Positions 7,802 to 16,333 of a stretch of 36,134 bases of DNA are shown here, one piece after another (the stretch's first letter is position 1; each line of letters starts with the position of its first letter). Below the pieces are notes generated by a model. It was not told the DNA's origin. It worked only from the letters and a program-made list of their open reading frames with translations, and did not search any database. The stretch is from Opitutaceae bacterium (GTDB taxonomy: Bacteria > Verrucomicrobiota > Verrucomicrobiia > Opitutales > Coraliomargaritaceae), in assembly GCA_009886465.1 (NCBI GenBank), contig QXZH01000131.1:1-36134 (forward strand). The letters are read 5' to 3'. The position numbers and the translations under genes are program-made.

Positions 7802-8806
7802 CTATCCTTGCACAAATGCCTTCGCAAAATACGTCAAAATCATATCTGCGCCTGCCCGCCTAATCGCGAGTAGCGATTCGTCGCGGCAGCTCTCTAAATC
7901 GAGCCAGCCCTTCTCAGCCGCGGCCATAATCTGTGCATACTCACCCGACACTTGATAAGCAGCGAGTGGCAACTCGGTCTCTTCGCGCACTTCGCGAATA
8001 ATATCGAGATAGAGCCCAGCCGGTTTAACCATGAGCACGTCGGCACCTTCTTCCTCATCCAGAGCGATCTCAACCAAGGCCTCGCGGCGATTGGCAGGAT
8101 TCAATTGATAGGTGCGCTTATTTAAATTACGAGAGCCTGCATTACTGGCGCTGCCGACCGCATCACGAAAAGGACCGTATAAGGCCGAAGCAAATTTTGC
8201 GGAGTAAGCCATAATGGCCGTCTTTTCAAAATCGTTATCATCCAGCGCGGCACGAATCGCGCCAACACGACCATCCATCATATCCGAAGGGGCCACCATA
8301 TCGACGCCCGCCTCGGCAGCCAATAACGCCATCTCGGTCAGCACCTCAACCGTAGCATCATTGGCAAGATCTTGCGCTGCTGCATCCCAGAGTCCGTCGT
8401 GCCCATGCTCCGTGTAAGGATCAAGCGCCAGATCAGTGATCACCGTAAACTCAGGCACCGCAGCCTTGATCGCACGGATCGCACGTAGCACGAGAGTGTT
8501 TGGATTCAAAGCCTCTCGACCATCGTCCGACTTGAGGCTCTCATCGAGTTTAGGAAAAAGTGCGACACCCGAAATACCGAGCGCGTGCAGTTCACGACAT
8601 TCTGCGACCGTATCTTTGATCGAAAGCCTAGATATGCCTGGCATCGAGTCAATTGCCTCTGGAGGGTCCTCCCCCTCTATAACAAAGACTGGCTGGATCA
8701 AATGCTGCGGTAGAACCTCCGTCTCAGAAGCAAGCGCTCGCAAAGAAGCCGTCCGCCGCATACGACGCGGTCGTCGATTTAGATCGAGTTTGAATTCATT
8801 AGTCAT
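7802..8806 (-). CDS. hemB: Porphobilinogen synthase (delta-aminolevulinate dehydratase)
   Basis: HemB joins two 5-aminolevulinate molecules into porphobilinogen for heme and other tetrapyrroles. The 334-residue length is typical. The two Schiff-base lysines are Lys204 (YSAKFAS) and Lys261 (MVKPAG). The metal loop reads DLALDPYTEHGHDG at residues 125-138, with aspartate or alanine where zinc enzymes have three cysteines, so this belongs to the Mg-type group. The N-terminus has the RRPRRMR arm that packs against a neighbouring subunit in octamers. It is divergent from cysS, with about 80 bases between the starts, and convergent with uvrC. Confidence 0.96.
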   Translation of the reverse strand: MTNEFKLDLNRRPRRMRRTASLRALASETEVLPQHLIQPVFVIEGEDPPEAIDSMPGISRLSIKDTVAECRELHALGISGVALFPKLDESLKSDDGREALNPNTLVLRAIRAIKAAVPEFTVITDLALDPYTEHGHDGLWDAAAQDLANDATVEVLTEMALLAAEAGVDMVAPSDMMDGRVGAIRAALDDNDFEKTAIMAYSAKFASALYGPFRDAVGSASNAGSRNLNKRTYQLNPANRREALVEIALDEEEGADVLMVKPAGLYLDIIREVREETELPLAAYQVSGEYAQIMAAAEKGWLDLESCRDESLLAIRRAGADMILTYFAKAFVQG

Positions 8807-8887
8807 GGTTAAAGGTAGATTTCTATTGGCAGTTACACCTGAAAGGGCACATCTTTCAACACGTAAATCTCCACAAGCAATCTACAA

Positions 8888-10330
8888 ATGTCCGTCGAAC
8901 TCTACGATACTCTAAGTCGATCCATTCAGCTACTCGCTCCAACGAGTTCAGATACTTTGCGTTTCTATTGCTGTGGTCCTACTGTCTATGGCCCCGCGCA
9001 CATAGGGAATTTCCGTACTTTTCTCATTCAAGACACACTTCGCCGTGTATTAGAAGTCGATGGTATGGCGGTCAAACACGTGCGTAACATTACCGACCTC
9101 GACGATAAGACAATCCGGCGCTCACTCGAAGAAGGTAAAAGCCTGATCGAGTTCACCGCACACTGGACAGAAAAATTTCATGCCGATTGCGAAGCGCTCA
9201 ATATGCTCGCGCCGAGCATAGAACCGAGCGCTGTGGCGCACATACCCCAGCAGATCGCGCTGGTCGAGAAGCTCATCGAAAAAGGCAACGCTTATGCGAC
9301 GGATGATGGCTCTGTTTATTTCCGGGTCGGATCTTTCGAAGACTACGGTCGCCTCTCGCGCCTCAAACAGCGCGAACTCAAAACTCAGACTGAAAACTCC
9401 GCCGGCGAGGTCAATGACGCGGACGAGTATGATCGGGAGTCAGTGAGCGATTTTGCACTCTGGAAATCACGCAAGGATGGCGACGGCGACAACTATTGGA
9501 GCAGCCCTTGGGGCGAAGGGCGCCCGGGATGGCACCTAGAGTGCTCTGCCATGGTTGATAGCGCCTTCGACGGCGAAACGATCGACTTGCACGGCGGCGG
9601 TATCGACCTCTGCTTCCCTCACCACGAGAACGAGATCGCTCAGTCCGAATGTGCACACGGGCACGACTTCTGTAAGCACTGGTTCCACAGCGCTCACCTT
9701 ATGGTGGAAGGAGCCAAGATGTCGAAGAGCCTCGGGAACCTCTACACACTGAACGACCTTCGAGAGAAAGGCTTCAGCCCAATGGTCGTTCGCTACACAC
9801 TCATCGCAGGCAGCTATCGACAACAGCTCAACTTTACATTCGACGGGCTACACGCTTCACAAAGTGCGCTGACTCGTTTTGAGCGTTTCGCGGAAACTCT
9901 ACTCGCTAAAACCGGGGAGACGAGCGATCAGTTTAATGCCACTTACGTGGTTGCCAGCGCGCCAGAAGACTTCGGGCGCCTGACCAAAGCATGGGACGCG
10001 CTACGCACCAACCTCAACACGGCTGCCTGCCTCGGCGCGATCTTCGGTGTGATTGGTTCGAACCCCGCCGCCTCGCTCGAAGCAGACGCAGCTCGGGCGA
10101 TGCTCCGAACATTTGGTAGTCTACTCTACGCCCTCGGGCTTAAACTCTTTACTATCGAAGCCAAGCACGTTGATGCACCAGAGGAAATAATCGCTTTAGC
10201 CCAAGCCCGTTGGGACGCAAAGCAATCCAAAGACTGGGTCAAAGCCGACGAATTTCGCGACGAACTTCTAGCGAAAGGCTGGACAGTTAATGACAGTAAA
10301 GATGGCTTTGCTATAGAGCCAACAGAGTAG
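8888..10330 (+). CDS. cysS: Cysteinyl-tRNA synthetase
   Basis: This class I synthetase charges tRNA-Cys in the cytoplasm; its length of 480 residues is normal. Motifs seen are the HIGH-type PAHIGN near residue 36, the zinc site for cysteine selection (Cys29 in CCGPTVYG, then WHLECSAM and CFPHHENE), and KMSKSLGN at 277-284. The C-terminal helical domain ends with RWDAKQSKDWVKADEFRDEL, a typical anticodon-side helix. ATG 8888 directly follows a short spacer from the divergent hemB. The SMP-30-type gene follows 54 bases later on the same strand. Confidence 0.97.
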   Translation: MSVELYDTLSRSIQLLAPTSSDTLRFYCCGPTVYGPAHIGNFRTFLIQDTLRRVLEVDGMAVKHVRNITDLDDKTIRRSLEEGKSLIEFTAHWTEKFHADCEALNMLAPSIEPSAVAHIPQQIALVEKLIEKGNAYATDDGSVYFRVGSFEDYGRLSRLKQRELKTQTENSAGEVNDADEYDRESVSDFALWKSRKDGDGDNYWSSPWGEGRPGWHLECSAMVDSAFDGETIDLHGGGIDLCFPHHENEIAQSECAHGHDFCKHWFHSAHLMVEGAKMSKSLGNLYTLNDLREKGFSPMVVRYTLIAGSYRQQLNFTFDGLHASQSALTRFERFAETLLAKTGETSDQFNATYVVASAPEDFGRLTKAWDALRTNLNTAACLGAIFGVIGSNPAASLEADAARAMLRTFGSLLYALGLKLFTIEAKHVDAPEEIIALAQARWDAKQSKDWVKADEFRDELLAKGWTVNDSKDGFAIEPTE

Positions 10331-10384
10331 ATTTACATAAAATTAGTGGCGAGGACTTAACCGAGCATCCATTATTTACCCGTG

Positions 10385-11257
10385 ATGACACCAACTATCA
10401 AAACGATCGGAAAACGAATATCACAATGGGGCGAAGGTCCTATCTGGTGGGGTAATTCACTCTTCTATGTCGACATCGCAGGAAATAAACTTCTCCGCCT
10501 TAACCCCGACACGAACGAAGAGACCGTATGGGAAATCGGCGAGCGCATTGGCACCGTTGTCCCAAGCGAGAATGACGACGAAGTTATCTACGCTGGCGAT
10601 ACCGGTTACGTGCGCTTCAATTTAAAGACAGGCAGTAAGACGGCGCTCGCCGACCCCGAAGCTTCGATGCGCGGTAAAAACCGTTTCAACGACGGCAAGT
10701 GCGACCCCGCAGGCCGCTTCTGGGCAGGCACAATCAGTATGGTTAAAGATGCAGGTAGCGCAAATCTCTACTGCCTCGATACTGATGGCTCGCTCTCGCT
10801 CAAAGTCTCTGGGGTGACCAACTCTAATGGCATCTGCTGGAACGCTGACGCCACAAAGATGTTCTACATCGACACCCCCACACAAAATGTTCGCGCTTAC
10901 GACTACGACTTAGCAAGCGGTGCTATTTCTAATGCGCGAGTCGTGGTCGAAACAGCGGCACACGGCTACAACAGTTCACCTGATGGTATGACGATCGATG
11001 CGGACGGCATGCTCTGGGTCGCTTTCTGCCACGGTGCTTGCGTGGCGCGCTTCGATCCTCAAGAAGACAAAGAGCTACAGCGCGTCGACCTGCCCTGCAT
11101 CGAGACGACTGCATGCACCTTTGGCGGTGAAAACTTAGACCGCCTCTTCGTCACCACCGGCATCAAAGCCGACCTCGACGAGCCTGATGCAGGCAAATTA
11201 TTCGTCATCGACGGCCTCGGGGTAAAGGGAGTTCCAGCTTTTGCTTTTAAAGGTTAA
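10385..11257 (+). CDS. SMP-30/gluconolactonase/LRE family protein
   Basis: This is a six-bladed beta-propeller hydrolase of 290 residues from ATG 10385 (the ORF track begins one codon earlier at a GTG). The family opens sugar lactones or related esters with one divalent metal. The metal ligands of the SMP-30 family are all found at near-canonical positions: Glu18 (GEGPIWW), Asn148 (SNGICWN) and Asp200 (SPDGM). The substrate-side pair Arg100 and Asn102 lies in KNRFNDGKCDPAGRFWAG. There is no signal peptide, so it is cytoplasmic. The substrate is unknown, since the family includes gluconolactonases, xylonolactonases and others. The neighbours (cysS upstream, a metal importer facing it) do not point to a sugar pathway. 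Confidence 0.88.
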   Translation: MTPTIKTIGKRISQWGEGPIWWGNSLFYVDIAGNKLLRLNPDTNEETVWEIGERIGTVVPSENDDEVIYAGDTGYVRFNLKTGSKTALADPEASMRGKNRFNDGKCDPAGRFWAGTISMVKDAGSANLYCLDTDGSLSLKVSGVTNSNGICWNADATKMFYIDTPTQNVRAYDYDLASGAISNARVVVETAAHGYNSSPDGMTIDADGMLWVAFCHGACVARFDPQEDKELQRVDLPCIETTACTFGGENLDRLFVTTGIKADLDEPDAGKLFVIDGLGVKGVPAFAFKG

Positions 11258-11304
11258 ACATCGAGCTGTCTCCGTAAATAAACGCGCCATGGAGAAAACG
11301 GAGC

Positions 11305-12225
11305 TTACCTCACAGCTTTCGTCTTTCGAACAAGCCTTGGCAACACACCATATTTAGGCGCAAAGAGCATCACAGTCGAAAAGATCAGCCCAGCCATTAC
11401 AGCCATCATTCCGGAGGTAGAGGTATCAGCAAAGCCGAACCAGGCTGGCACGATCAAGGCGCTCAAGTGCCCCAGCACAGCCGAACCCATTGCGATCAGC
11501 ACACTCAGCACAACCATCAACCAGAGCCGATCCGTGAGCAGATGCGCTGTCGCCGCAGGCACAATGAGCATCGCAATCACGATTATACTGCCCACGGCTT
11601 CAAAGCAAGCCACCGTAGTCACAGCCACGAGTGTCATTAAAAGATAATGCATTAGGTTTGAATTAATACCCATCGCCGTTGCTAGCTCTGCATCGAAAGA
11701 CGAGATGCGAAGCTCTTTAAAAAAGGCCACGACAAAGACTGCATTAAATAAGATGACTCCTGCCAAAACCAAGGCAGACCTAGGTACTTCTAGAAAGTAG
11801 CCATAGAGCGTAGGTCGCCAAACAACATCGAGTGGGGTCAACTCAATCGCACCATAAAGCACGCAACTCGGGTCGAGGTCGACATGGTCGGCTCCTTGCA
11901 CGATGAGCAAAAGCCCCAGCGCAAAGAGCGTCGTAAAGACGATTCCCATAGAGGCGCCCTCATCGACCTTACCAAAACGGCTGATCCACTGAGTAAAAAC
12001 AGCCGTCAAAACACCGACGATAGCCGCACCTATAAACATCGACAGGCTGGCACGTGCACCCGTCACCAGAAAGGCAATCGCCAAGCCCGGGAGCACCGCA
12101 TGGCTAATGGCATCGCCCATCATACTCATCTTACGAAGCACGAGGAAGTTGCCTAGCAAGGCACAAGCACCCGCCGCCAAAGCACCGATGACTACGATCC
12201 ATGTATCTATGCTATACCACTCCAT
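11305..12225 (-). CDS. Metal ABC transporter permease (ABC-3 family, TroD/YtgD position)
   Basis: This inner-membrane permease of 306 residues has about eight or nine hydrophobic helices. It belongs to the ABC-3 family that imports Mn, Zn or Fe ions. Family marks include LRKMSMMGDAISHAVLPG near residue 30 (the ATPase-contacting loop and conserved His) and AVGSIIVIAMLIVPAATA near 215. The segment HVDLDPSCVLYGAIE resembles spirochete TroD. It is the last gene of the four-gene importer run, 20 bases after the permease-repressor fusion, and probably forms a heterodimeric channel with it. The metal cannot be told from the permease sequence. Confidence 0.9.
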   Translation of the reverse strand: MEWYSIDTWIVVIGALAAGACALLGNFLVLRKMSMMGDAISHAVLPGLAIAFLVTGARASLSMFIGAAIVGVLTAVFTQWISRFGKVDEGASMGIVFTTLFALGLLLIVQGADHVDLDPSCVLYGAIELTPLDVVWRPTLYGYFLEVPRSALVLAGVILFNAVFVVAFFKELRISSFDAELATAMGINSNLMHYLLMTLVAVTTVACFEAVGSIIVIAMLIVPAATAHLLTDRLWLMVVLSVLIAMGSAVLGHLSALIVPAWFGFADTSTSGMMAVMAGLIFSTVMLFAPKYGVLPRLVRKTKAVR

Positions 12226-12245
12226 TTGTAATTTTTAATTCAAGA

Positions 12246-13595
12246 TCAGTCTCCTGGATGGATCGGGTGCGGACTCTGTGGCACGAGGCTACCGGCACTA
12301 CGGTAGGCTTGTAATTTATTCTCCAAGCGCGTGACCATTTTCTCACCAAGCACGTGCTCAACCATGTCGGCATCCCGGTCGACGCGACTCGTAGCAACAT
12401 CCGCATACTCGATCAGATACATTTCCCATAGTCGATGATTACGCGTGACTTGCGCCGCCTCGGCTAGTCCGGTTTTAGTTAATAAAATAGAATCCACTTT
12501 GTTGGGAGCTTCGACAAGCCCCTCATTATAAGCGCGACGTATATAGTCCCGTAGCTGCGTATCACTCCAAGTACGACGACCACGAATCTGGCGAAAAGGA
12601 ACTGTTCGAATATTCAATTCTTCGGTCACGCGACCTCCCTCCAAGATTTCGTAGAGCGCGCGAAGCAAATGCTGTCGTCCCATACGCTTTTTTAATTGCG
12701 ACTGCCGCAAGAAACGAAACATCACACCACGCTCCGTTCCGATGAGCATACTCACCACAAAAAAAAGTGCCGCGACAAGCACGATCACCGCACCTGCGGG
12801 GAGACGAGGGATGAAAGCACTCAAACTCGCACCAAGCCAACCACTGGCACCGCCAATCAGCGCAGAAAGCACTAGCATGCGGTCGAGCTGATTCGTCCAG
12901 AAACGCGCCGCCGCTGCAGGCGTAATCAGAAAGGCGATAATTAAAATCAAGCCGACCGCTTGCAAGCCAGTTACCGTCACGGCAGTGATGAGCGCGAGTA
13001 GTAGAATGTCGAGAAACTTAACTGGCCAGCCGAGCGCTGCCGCGAAAGTTTCGTCGAAACACAGCAGGCGAAACTCTTTAAAAAGCAACAATGAACAAGT
13101 AATCACACAAATTGTGACGAACACGAGGATTTGGAAATCGCTCATCACCATCGATGCTGTCTTGCCATAGATAAATGATTCCAAACCAGCCGCGCTCCCC
13201 TCGGGCATCGTCTGGATCACACCAAGAATAGCAATGCCTGCCCCGAAGAACACACTGAGTACGATACCCATCGCTGCGTCGTCTTTGATTCGTGTTTGCT
13301 CACGGATAAAGAGCACCGCCGCGCATCCGATTACCCCCGTGATGGCCGCACCCCCCAGTAATATGGGCAACGACTTTCCATCCCCACCCAGTGCAACCGC
13401 GAGGATGAAGGATAAACCAACGCCTGGCAGTGTCGCGTGCGAGAGTGTGTCCCCCATTAAGGAGCGCTTACGTAAAAGCAGAAAGCCACCCATGAGTCCG
13501 CAGGCACAACCCAGTAGCATCGTACAAATCACAACTAGGCGCGTGTTGTAATCGCGGAGAAAGAGAACGTTCCAAATGTCTGCTAACTCAGGCAT
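12246..13595 (-). CDS. Metal ABC permease fused to a DtxR/YtgR-type metal-dependent repressor
   Basis: This is a two-part protein of 449 residues. Residues of about 1-290 are an ABC-3 permease with LLLRKRSLMGDTLSHATLPGVG near 39-60 and AVGLILIIAFLITPAAAA near 213-230. Residues of about 305-449 are soluble and resemble a DtxR-family repressor: a winged-helix region (about 305-380, with SDTQLRDYIRRAYNEGLVE and ILLTKTGLAEA), then RNHRLWEMYL and ADMVEHVLGEKM. In DtxR terms His387 and Glu391 match His79 and Glu83, and Glu413-His414 match Glu105-His106, while the Cys102 position is Asp410. The end SPHPIHPG matches the family's PHG-PIP turn. The same fusion and gene order are known from Chlamydia ytgABCD, where the YtgR part is released by cleavage. 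Release here is inference. There is no stop or frameshift between the parts. Confidence 0.87.
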   Translation of the reverse strand: MPELADIWNVLFLRDYNTRLVVICTMLLGCACGLMGGFLLLRKRSLMGDTLSHATLPGVGLSFILAVALGGDGKSLPILLGGAAITGVIGCAAVLFIREQTRIKDDAAMGIVLSVFFGAGIAILGVIQTMPEGSAAGLESFIYGKTASMVMSDFQILVFVTICVITCSLLLFKEFRLLCFDETFAAALGWPVKFLDILLLALITAVTVTGLQAVGLILIIAFLITPAAAARFWTNQLDRMLVLSALIGGASGWLGASLSAFIPRLPAGAVIVLVAALFFVVSMLIGTERGVMFRFLRQSQLKKRMGRQHLLRALYEILEGGRVTEELNIRTVPFRQIRGRRTWSDTQLRDYIRRAYNEGLVEAPNKVDSILLTKTGLAEAAQVTRNHRLWEMYLIEYADVATSRVDRDADMVEHVLGEKMVTRLENKLQAYRSAGSLVPQSPHPIHPGD

Positions 13596-13631
13596 AGTGA
13601 TCTTGCATAAAACAGATACAACGATGCGCGT

Positions 13632-14444
13632 TCATCGCGACTGCACGACCTCGTTGGCTGCTTGGGTGAATAGCGTCAGCTTACCGCCGTAGGTGCGGCG
13701 GAGATTCTCTTGGGTAAAGACCTCGTCGGTTGGTCCCGCCGCGACAACGCGCATATTGAGCAAAACGGTCCAATCAAAATACTGTGTTACGGTGGCAAGG
13801 TCATGGTGTACGACGAGGACAGTCTTACCCCGCTTCTGCAATTCTTTGAGTAGTTCGACGATGGCACGCTCTGTCGCGGCATCCACTGCGGCGAAAGGTT
13901 CATCCATGAAATAGATATCCGCATCCTGCACAAGCGCGCGAGCGAGAAAGGTTCGCTGCTGCTGCCCTCCCGAGAGTTGGCTGATCTGGCGATGCGCGTA
14001 GTCCGCGAGCCCCACACGTTCAAGCGCCTCCATAGCAAGCGCCTTTGAGCGCTTGCTCACGCGACGGAACCAACCAAGTTTTCCATAGGTACCCATCGCC
14101 ACTACGTCGAGCGCACTCACCGGGAAGTCCCAATCCACACTCTCACGCTGCGGCACGTAGCCAACCCGCTTGCGCGCTTTTTTATAGGACTGACCGTAAA
14201 TACTAACCTCGCCAGAGCTGCGGGGAATCAGGTCGAGACAGGCTTTGATTAAAGTGCTCTTTCCCGCGCCATTGGGACCCACTATACTAACCAGTTTCCC
14301 TTCAGGAATCGAGAGATCGATATCCCAGATCACTGGTTTGCGGTGGTAGGCCACCGTAAGATCCCGGATCTTAAGCGGCAACGACTTTGAGGAGATCCCA
14401 GTCTGTTCAATTTGCATAAATGAATCGGATGTTTGGCTCATCAT
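13632..14444 (-). CDS. Metal ABC transporter ATP-binding protein (TroB/YtgB/MntB-like)
   Basis: This is the 270-residue cytoplasmic ATPase of the importer. It has Walker A GPNGAGKST, the Q-loop region GYVPQRESVDWDFPVS (the family's 'VDWDFP' form, typical of manganese and iron/zinc importers), the signature LSGGQQQR, Walker B DIYFMDEP, and the switch histidine in VVHHDL. The first 20 or so residues are a variable extension before the ABC domain. A second ATG one codon downstream, or MQIEQ, could also start it. It begins 7 bases after the binding-protein stop, so the two are translationally close. The permease fusion starts 36 bases downstream. Confidence 0.94.
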   Translation of the reverse strand: MMSQTSDSFMQIEQTGISSKSLPLKIRDLTVAYHRKPVIWDIDLSIPEGKLVSIVGPNGAGKSTLIKACLDLIPRSSGEVSIYGQSYKKARKRVGYVPQRESVDWDFPVSALDVVAMGTYGKLGWFRRVSKRSKALAMEALERVGLADYAHRQISQLSGGQQQRTFLARALVQDADIYFMDEPFAAVDAATERAIVELLKELQKRGKTVLVVHHDLATVTQYFDWTVLLNMRVVAAGPTDEVFTQENLRRTYGGKLTLFTQAANEVVQSR

Positions 14445-14451
14445 CGATCGA

Positions 14452-15447
14452 TTACTCGCCAGTCACTACTTCGCGAAAGCCCGCAGCTTGGCCGCCGAGA
14501 GCATTGGTGATGGTGGTGACGTTGCTATCAATCATACCGATGTAGGTGCCTTCGTAGGTGCCGGCTTGCCCCATCGCATCGGAGAAAAGAGATCCGCCAA
14601 TAATGACGTCATGCCCACGGGCACGGGCCCCCTCGACCAAGGCACGGACGTTTTTATCCGCCACCGAGCTTTCGACAAAGACGGCAGGGATCTGGCGCTC
14701 AACGATGAAGTCGACTAAATCTTCAAGATCGCGGACGCCCGCTTCAGACTCGGTGCTCATACCTTGGATACCCCTTACCTCAATACCGTATGCGCGACCG
14801 AGGTATTGAAAGGCATCATGCGCCGTGATGAGAACACGCTGCGACTCCGGAATTGTTGACATTACCTCTTTAGCGTATGCGTCGAGTGCTTCGAGTTGCT
14901 CGGCGTATACGGCAGCCTTACTACGATAGGCCTGGGTATTTTCAGGATCGTAGACGGCTAAAGTTTCCGCGACCACAGGTATCGCGCGGAGCCAGCCTGA
15001 GACATCCATCCACACATGCGGGTCGGTGTATGCCGAGCCGTCATCTTTTTCCAAAAGGTAGTCGGTCTCCTCAAGAATGGCTTCGGTCACGGCCTTGACC
15101 AGCTTACCCTTTGAAGCGATGCCTACGAGTACATCGGTCATTTTTCCTTCAAGCAGGAGACCGTTATAAAAAACCACATCGGCCTGACTCAACTTGATCA
15201 CATCGCCACGAGTCGGTTTGTAAAGATGCGGGTCAATGCCCTCGCCTATGATACCTTCCACCTCGGCGTAGTCACCAGCCAGGTTGCCGACAATGTCGGT
15301 GATCATGCCAACCGTGCAGACAATTTTGTAAGGCTCAGCAGATCCATCTGTATCGTAGCTAACATCCGGCTCTCCTGAGCAGCCCAAGAGGAAGTGGCTT
15401 ATCAAAAATACAGATATTGAGCAAAGTGTTGATCTATAGAAATTCAT
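14452..15447 (-). CDS. Metal ABC transporter substrate-binding lipoprotein (TroA/YtgA-like)
   Basis: This is the metal-capturing protein of the importer, a cluster A-I binding protein. I choose ATG 15447 (331 residues); the ORF track's 15462 start is a TTG that lies inside the inverted repeat described separately. The signal ends in the lipobox FLLGC with Cys23, so it is a lipoprotein. Metal ligands by family alignment are His in DPHLYKP, His in DPHVWMD, His in ITAHDAF and Asp in LFSDAMG. The third position is His as in TroA, rather than the Glu of manganese-specific PsaA. QGMSTESEA and FVESSVADKN also resemble TroA. Zinc, manganese or iron all remain possible. It is the first gene of the run. 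Confidence 0.92.
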   Translation of the reverse strand: MNFYRSTLCSISVFLISHFLLGCSGEPDVSYDTDGSAEPYKIVCTVGMITDIVGNLAGDYAEVEGIIGEGIDPHLYKPTRGDVIKLSQADVVFYNGLLLEGKMTDVLVGIASKGKLVKAVTEAILEETDYLLEKDDGSAYTDPHVWMDVSGWLRAIPVVAETLAVYDPENTQAYRSKAAVYAEQLEALDAYAKEVMSTIPESQRVLITAHDAFQYLGRAYGIEVRGIQGMSTESEAGVRDLEDLVDFIVERQIPAVFVESSVADKNVRALVEGARARGHDVIIGGSLFSDAMGQAGTYEGTYIGMIDSNVTTITNALGGQAAGFREVVTGE

Positions 15448-15483
15448 ACTTTGAATACTCAAAGTTATTATGACTTCAAAGTC
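15448..15483 (-). promoter_or_regulatory. Operator-like inverted repeat at the start of the metal importer operon
   Basis: Read on the minus strand, ACTTTGAGTATTCAAAGT (15465 to 15448) is a perfect 7-base inverted repeat with a 4-base spacer, ending right before the ATG of the binding-protein gene. A further copy of the half-site, inside GACTTTGAAGTC (15483 to 15472), lies just upstream. The size and symmetry fit a DtxR/MntR-class operator, and the only DtxR-like regulator in the window is fused to a permease in this same operon. No clear Shine-Dalgarno site lies between the repeat and the ATG. The function is inferred from position and symmetry only. Confidence 0.5.
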
Positions 15484-15529
15484 AAGATTGCAGGGGTATC
15501 ACATGCTAAGCCACTAGCTTAGTGGAATA

Positions 15530-15566
15530 CATACAAAAGGCCGACTCCCTGTAGGGAATCGACCTT
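15530..15566 (-). terminator. Rho-independent terminator after rplT
   Basis: On the minus strand AAGGTCGATTCCCT and AGGGAGTCGGCCTT pair over 14 positions (two as G-U) around a 2-base loop and are followed by TTGTAT. It lies 31 bases beyond the rplT stop. It also separates rplT from the metal importer start. Confidence 0.85.
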
Positions 15567-15597
15567 CATAAAGTAATCACTTACTCTAACTGCCTAA

Positions 15598-15957
15598 TTA
15601 AGCAGCCTGAGCTTCTTTAGCCTTCTCGATGAGCACAAGGAAAGCAGCTTCGTCGTGAATCGCTAACTCGGAGAGTTGTTTACGATCCATGTCGATGTTT
15701 GCTTTCTTCAGCCCGTTGATAAAACGGCTATAGTTGATGCCATTGTTACGGCAAATCGCGTTGATACGGACGATCCAGAGTTGACGAAACTCGGTCTTCT
15801 TTTTGCGACGATCACGGTAAGCGTAGACTTCGGCGCGATCGACGGCGTCTTTAGCGTAGCGAAAAAGACGTGATTTATTTCCAAAATAGCCTTTGGCTTT
15901 TTTCAGAACTTTTTTACGACGAGCAAGCGTCGCGGGACCATTGGTGGCTCTAGGCAT
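15598..15957 (-). CDS. rplT: 50S ribosomal protein L20
   Basis: L20 is an early assembly protein of the large ribosomal subunit that binds 23S rRNA, and in several bacteria it also represses its own operon. The 119 residues match the usual length. The start [20 protein letters not shown] is the basic extension that threads into rRNA, and [20 protein letters not shown] followed by [17 protein letters not shown] is the conserved globular part. It follows rpmI with 97 bases between them and is closed by a strong terminator. Confidence 0.98.
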   Translation of the reverse strand: MPRATNGPATLARRKKVLKKAKGYFGNKSRLFRYAKDAVDRAEVYAYRDRRKKKTEFRQLWIVRINAICRNNGINYSRFINGLKKANIDMDRKQLSELAIHDEAAFLVLIEKAKEAQAA

Positions 15958-16054
15958 GTTGTGTTATCTCTCGTTTAGGTCGCTGTTGGGTCGCCCATTT
16001 TCATGTTACCCGACTAGCGTGAGTTAATATTATTAAAACAGTCTTCTTGATTGT

Positions 16055-16246
16055 TTAAGCGAAAGGCAGACCACGGATGAGGTTCGCACGTTGGCCAGGA
16101 GCGACCAATTTGCTGCTACCTGCACGGCGGCGTTGCTTGACACTTTTATTGCGAAGGAGGTGACGGTGTCCTGGTGTACGACGCAGGAGTTTACCGGTGC
16201 CTGTCTTCTTGAAGCGTTTTGCGATGGATTTGCGTGTTTTCTGCAT
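16055..16246 (-). CDS. rpmI: 50S ribosomal protein L35
   Basis: L35 is a small basic protein of the large ribosomal subunit, here 63 residues. The conserved features are KTRKSIAKRFKKTGTGKLLR at the start and RRTPGHRHLLRNKS in the middle. It is paired with rplT, the usual partner. In most bacteria infC (initiation factor IF3) comes directly before rpmI; here the upstream DNA holds a gene on the other strand and no infC, so the pair has its own promoter or infC lies elsewhere. The longer ORF at 16033-16446 in another frame is a shadow. Confidence 0.96.
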   Translation of the reverse strand: MQKTRKSIAKRFKKTGTGKLLRRTPGHRHLLRNKSVKQRRRAGSSKLVAPGQRANLIRGLPFA

Positions 16247-16333
16247 GAGAAATTCGGGAAAGTGGAGGAAAGCACAGGTTTCTGGGCACCTTGTAAAGTA
16301 CTAATTTGAACTTCTCGTTGCCGATATCCAATA

